Source: UBA4615 sp044360485 (GTDB lineage: Bacteria; Pseudomonadota; Gammaproteobacteria; Burkholderiales; Burkholderiaceae_E). Taken from it: DNA of 14,722 bases. Numbering within the stretch: the first letter of the stretch is position 1; each line of letters opens with the position of its first letter. The position numbers were made by a program, and so were the translations under genes. The stretch covers positions 1-14,722 of the forward strand of contig JBIKKG010000064.1 of NCBI GenBank assembly GCA_044360485.1, written 5' to 3'. Positions 13,822-14,722 of the stretch are shown piece by piece. The notes under the pieces are model-generated. The model had not been told where the DNA came from and did not search any database. It was given only the letters and a program-made list of their open reading frames with translations.

Positions 13822-14722
13822 CGCGCACGCCGTCGCGCAGGGTGGGTGGCGGGTAGACCACGACAGATTCGCCGGCCTTGAGTCCGTCGCCAAGATGCGC
13901 CTGCTGCCCGTTTCGGGCGCTGAGTCGCACTGGCTGCAGCCGGGCGCGACCTTCAGTCAACACGAAGACGGCCATGGGTCGATCGGCTGGCACTTCGGTT
14001 GAAGTGCCACGGCTGGCGTGCTGCCCTGGCAGCGGAAAGACCGCACTGACCGGCACACACAAGGCGTCTTCCAGCACGTCGGTCAGGATGCGCACACTGA
14101 CACGATAGCCATCGCCCAAGGCTTGCCAGGCCGCCGGCGGACTGACGATCGCGATGATGGCGTTCACGCGTTGCTCTTCAACGCCCAGTGCCGAGATCTT
14201 CGTGAAGGCGGCGGGCTCGATGGACTGCAGGCGCCCTTCAAGCAGCCCTGACCCACCCCAGCCCGAGATGAGCACGCGATCTCCGATATGCGCGCGCAAG
14301 GCTTGCGTGGTGAGCAACTCGGCCACGATCTCCAGTTGCGTGATGTCGCCGATCTCCAGCAATGGCGCTCCAGCCATCACATTGCCTTCGCTGGTCTGCA
14401 GCAGGCGCAGCACGCGCCCGCTGGTGGGTGAGCGCACAGGCAAGGGCGTACCGGTGGTGGAGGGCGAACCGGGGCGCATGTCGCGCGCCGAGGTCAGCGC
14501 GTAGCGCGCCTGTTCGAGCTCATGCCGTGAGACGTCCTGCTCTGCGACAGAGGCGTCCAGTTCGCGCAGCGCAGCTTGTTCGCCCAGACGCTCCGGCTCC
14601 AGGCGCGTGGCGGCGATGAAGCCTTTGGCGGCCAATTGCTCGGTGCGACGCAGATCGCTGCGTGCCTGCTCCACGGCCACCCGCGTGCGGGCCACCCGTG
14701 CCCCGGCGCGTTGCAGCCCGGC
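13802..14722 (-). CDS. HlyD/RND-type efflux periplasmic adaptor subunit, N-terminus cut by window edge
   Basis: The frame is open to the right edge, giving about 306 C-terminal residues. The visible part begins in an alpha-helical hairpin (the charged, heptad-like stretch after VAVEQARSDLRRTEQLAAKGF), then the second half of the lipoyl/barrel-sandwich domain (PVRSPTSGRVLRL, GAPLLEIGD), a beta-barrel domain (IVAELLTTQALRAHIGDRVLISG) and a membrane-proximal domain ending in AGESVVVYPPPTLRDGVRVSL. This order is that of membrane-fusion proteins that link an inner-membrane transporter to an outer-membrane channel. The motif FTKISALGVEEQRVN is typical of a subgroup often encoded beside MacB-like ABC permeases, so such a partner may lie outside the window. 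The true start, with signal peptide or membrane anchor, is outside. An apparent GTG start at 14695 is internal to the helical hairpin and is not the gene start. Confidence 0.88.
   Translation of the reverse strand, partial: AGLQRAGARVARTRVAVEQARSDLRRTEQLAAKGFIAATRLEPERLGEQAALRELDASVAEQDVSRHELEQARYALTSARDMRPGSPSTTGTPLPVRSPTSGRVLRLLQTSEGNVMAGAPLLEIGDITQLEIVAELLTTQALRAHIGDRVLISGWGGSGLLEGRLQSIEPAAFTKISALGVEEQRVNAIIAIVSPPAAWQALGDGYRVSVRILTDVLEDALCVPVSAVFPLPGQHASRGTSTEVPADRPMAVFVLTEGRARLQPVRLSARNGQQAHLGDGLKAGESVVVYPPPTLRDGVRVSLRGG

Overview
The window is about 14.7 kb of GC-rich bacterial DNA, densely coded, with no RNA genes, insertion sequences or CRISPR visible. The Bug-type solute-binding protein, family III CoA-transferase, IclR regulator, several crotonase-fold proteins and orphan transport genes together suggest a betaproteobacterium of the Burkholderiales (Alcaligenaceae or Comamonadaceae type). 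This is inferred from gene content only; no taxonomic marker gene is present.

Left block (1-8700, all on the minus strand, reading right to left): iclR-type regulator, family III CoA-transferase, cysteine-dioxygenase-fold thiol dioxygenase, two crotonase-fold proteins, a Bug/TctC periplasmic binding protein, an aldehyde dehydrogenase, a class III aminotransferase, and the start of a GPP34 (GOLPH3-like) protein cut by the window edge. Gaps are -4 (ATGA overlap), 14, 26, 69, 41, 31, 73 and 22 nt, so one long catabolic operon led by its own regulator is likely. The dioxygenase has Gln where animal cysteine dioxygenase has its substrate-binding Arg. That is the pattern of 3-mercaptopropionate dioxygenases, and its neighbour is the kind of CoA-transferase that activates sulfinopropionate in known thiodipropionate degraders. 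The aminotransferase and aldehyde dehydrogenase form a classical pair turning an omega-amino compound into a carboxylic acid. The full substrate cannot be fixed from sequence.

Centre (8701-8816): a 116-bp divergent regulatory region. A 6+6 inverted repeat overlapping the iclR start codon is a candidate autoregulatory operator.

Right block (8817-13821, plus strand): a soluble molybdenum enzyme of the DMSO reductase/BisC branch (no Fe-S cysteines, no Tat signal) and, 10 nt later, a P-type cation ATPase with altered ion-binding residues. The molybdoenzyme shares the regulatory region with the thiol dioxygenase operon and probably reduces S- or N-oxides, so a sulfur theme may link both sides. 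From 13802 to the right edge, on the minus strand, lies the C-terminal part of an HlyD/RND-type periplasmic adaptor. It converges on the ATPase gene with a 20-nt overlap in which both stop codons lie in the arms of an inverted repeat.

Overall this is mostly a recognisable metabolic region. The points worth follow-up are the possible organosulfur pathway, a crotonase lacking both catalytic glutamates, the unusual ATPase, and the small structured elements between genes.
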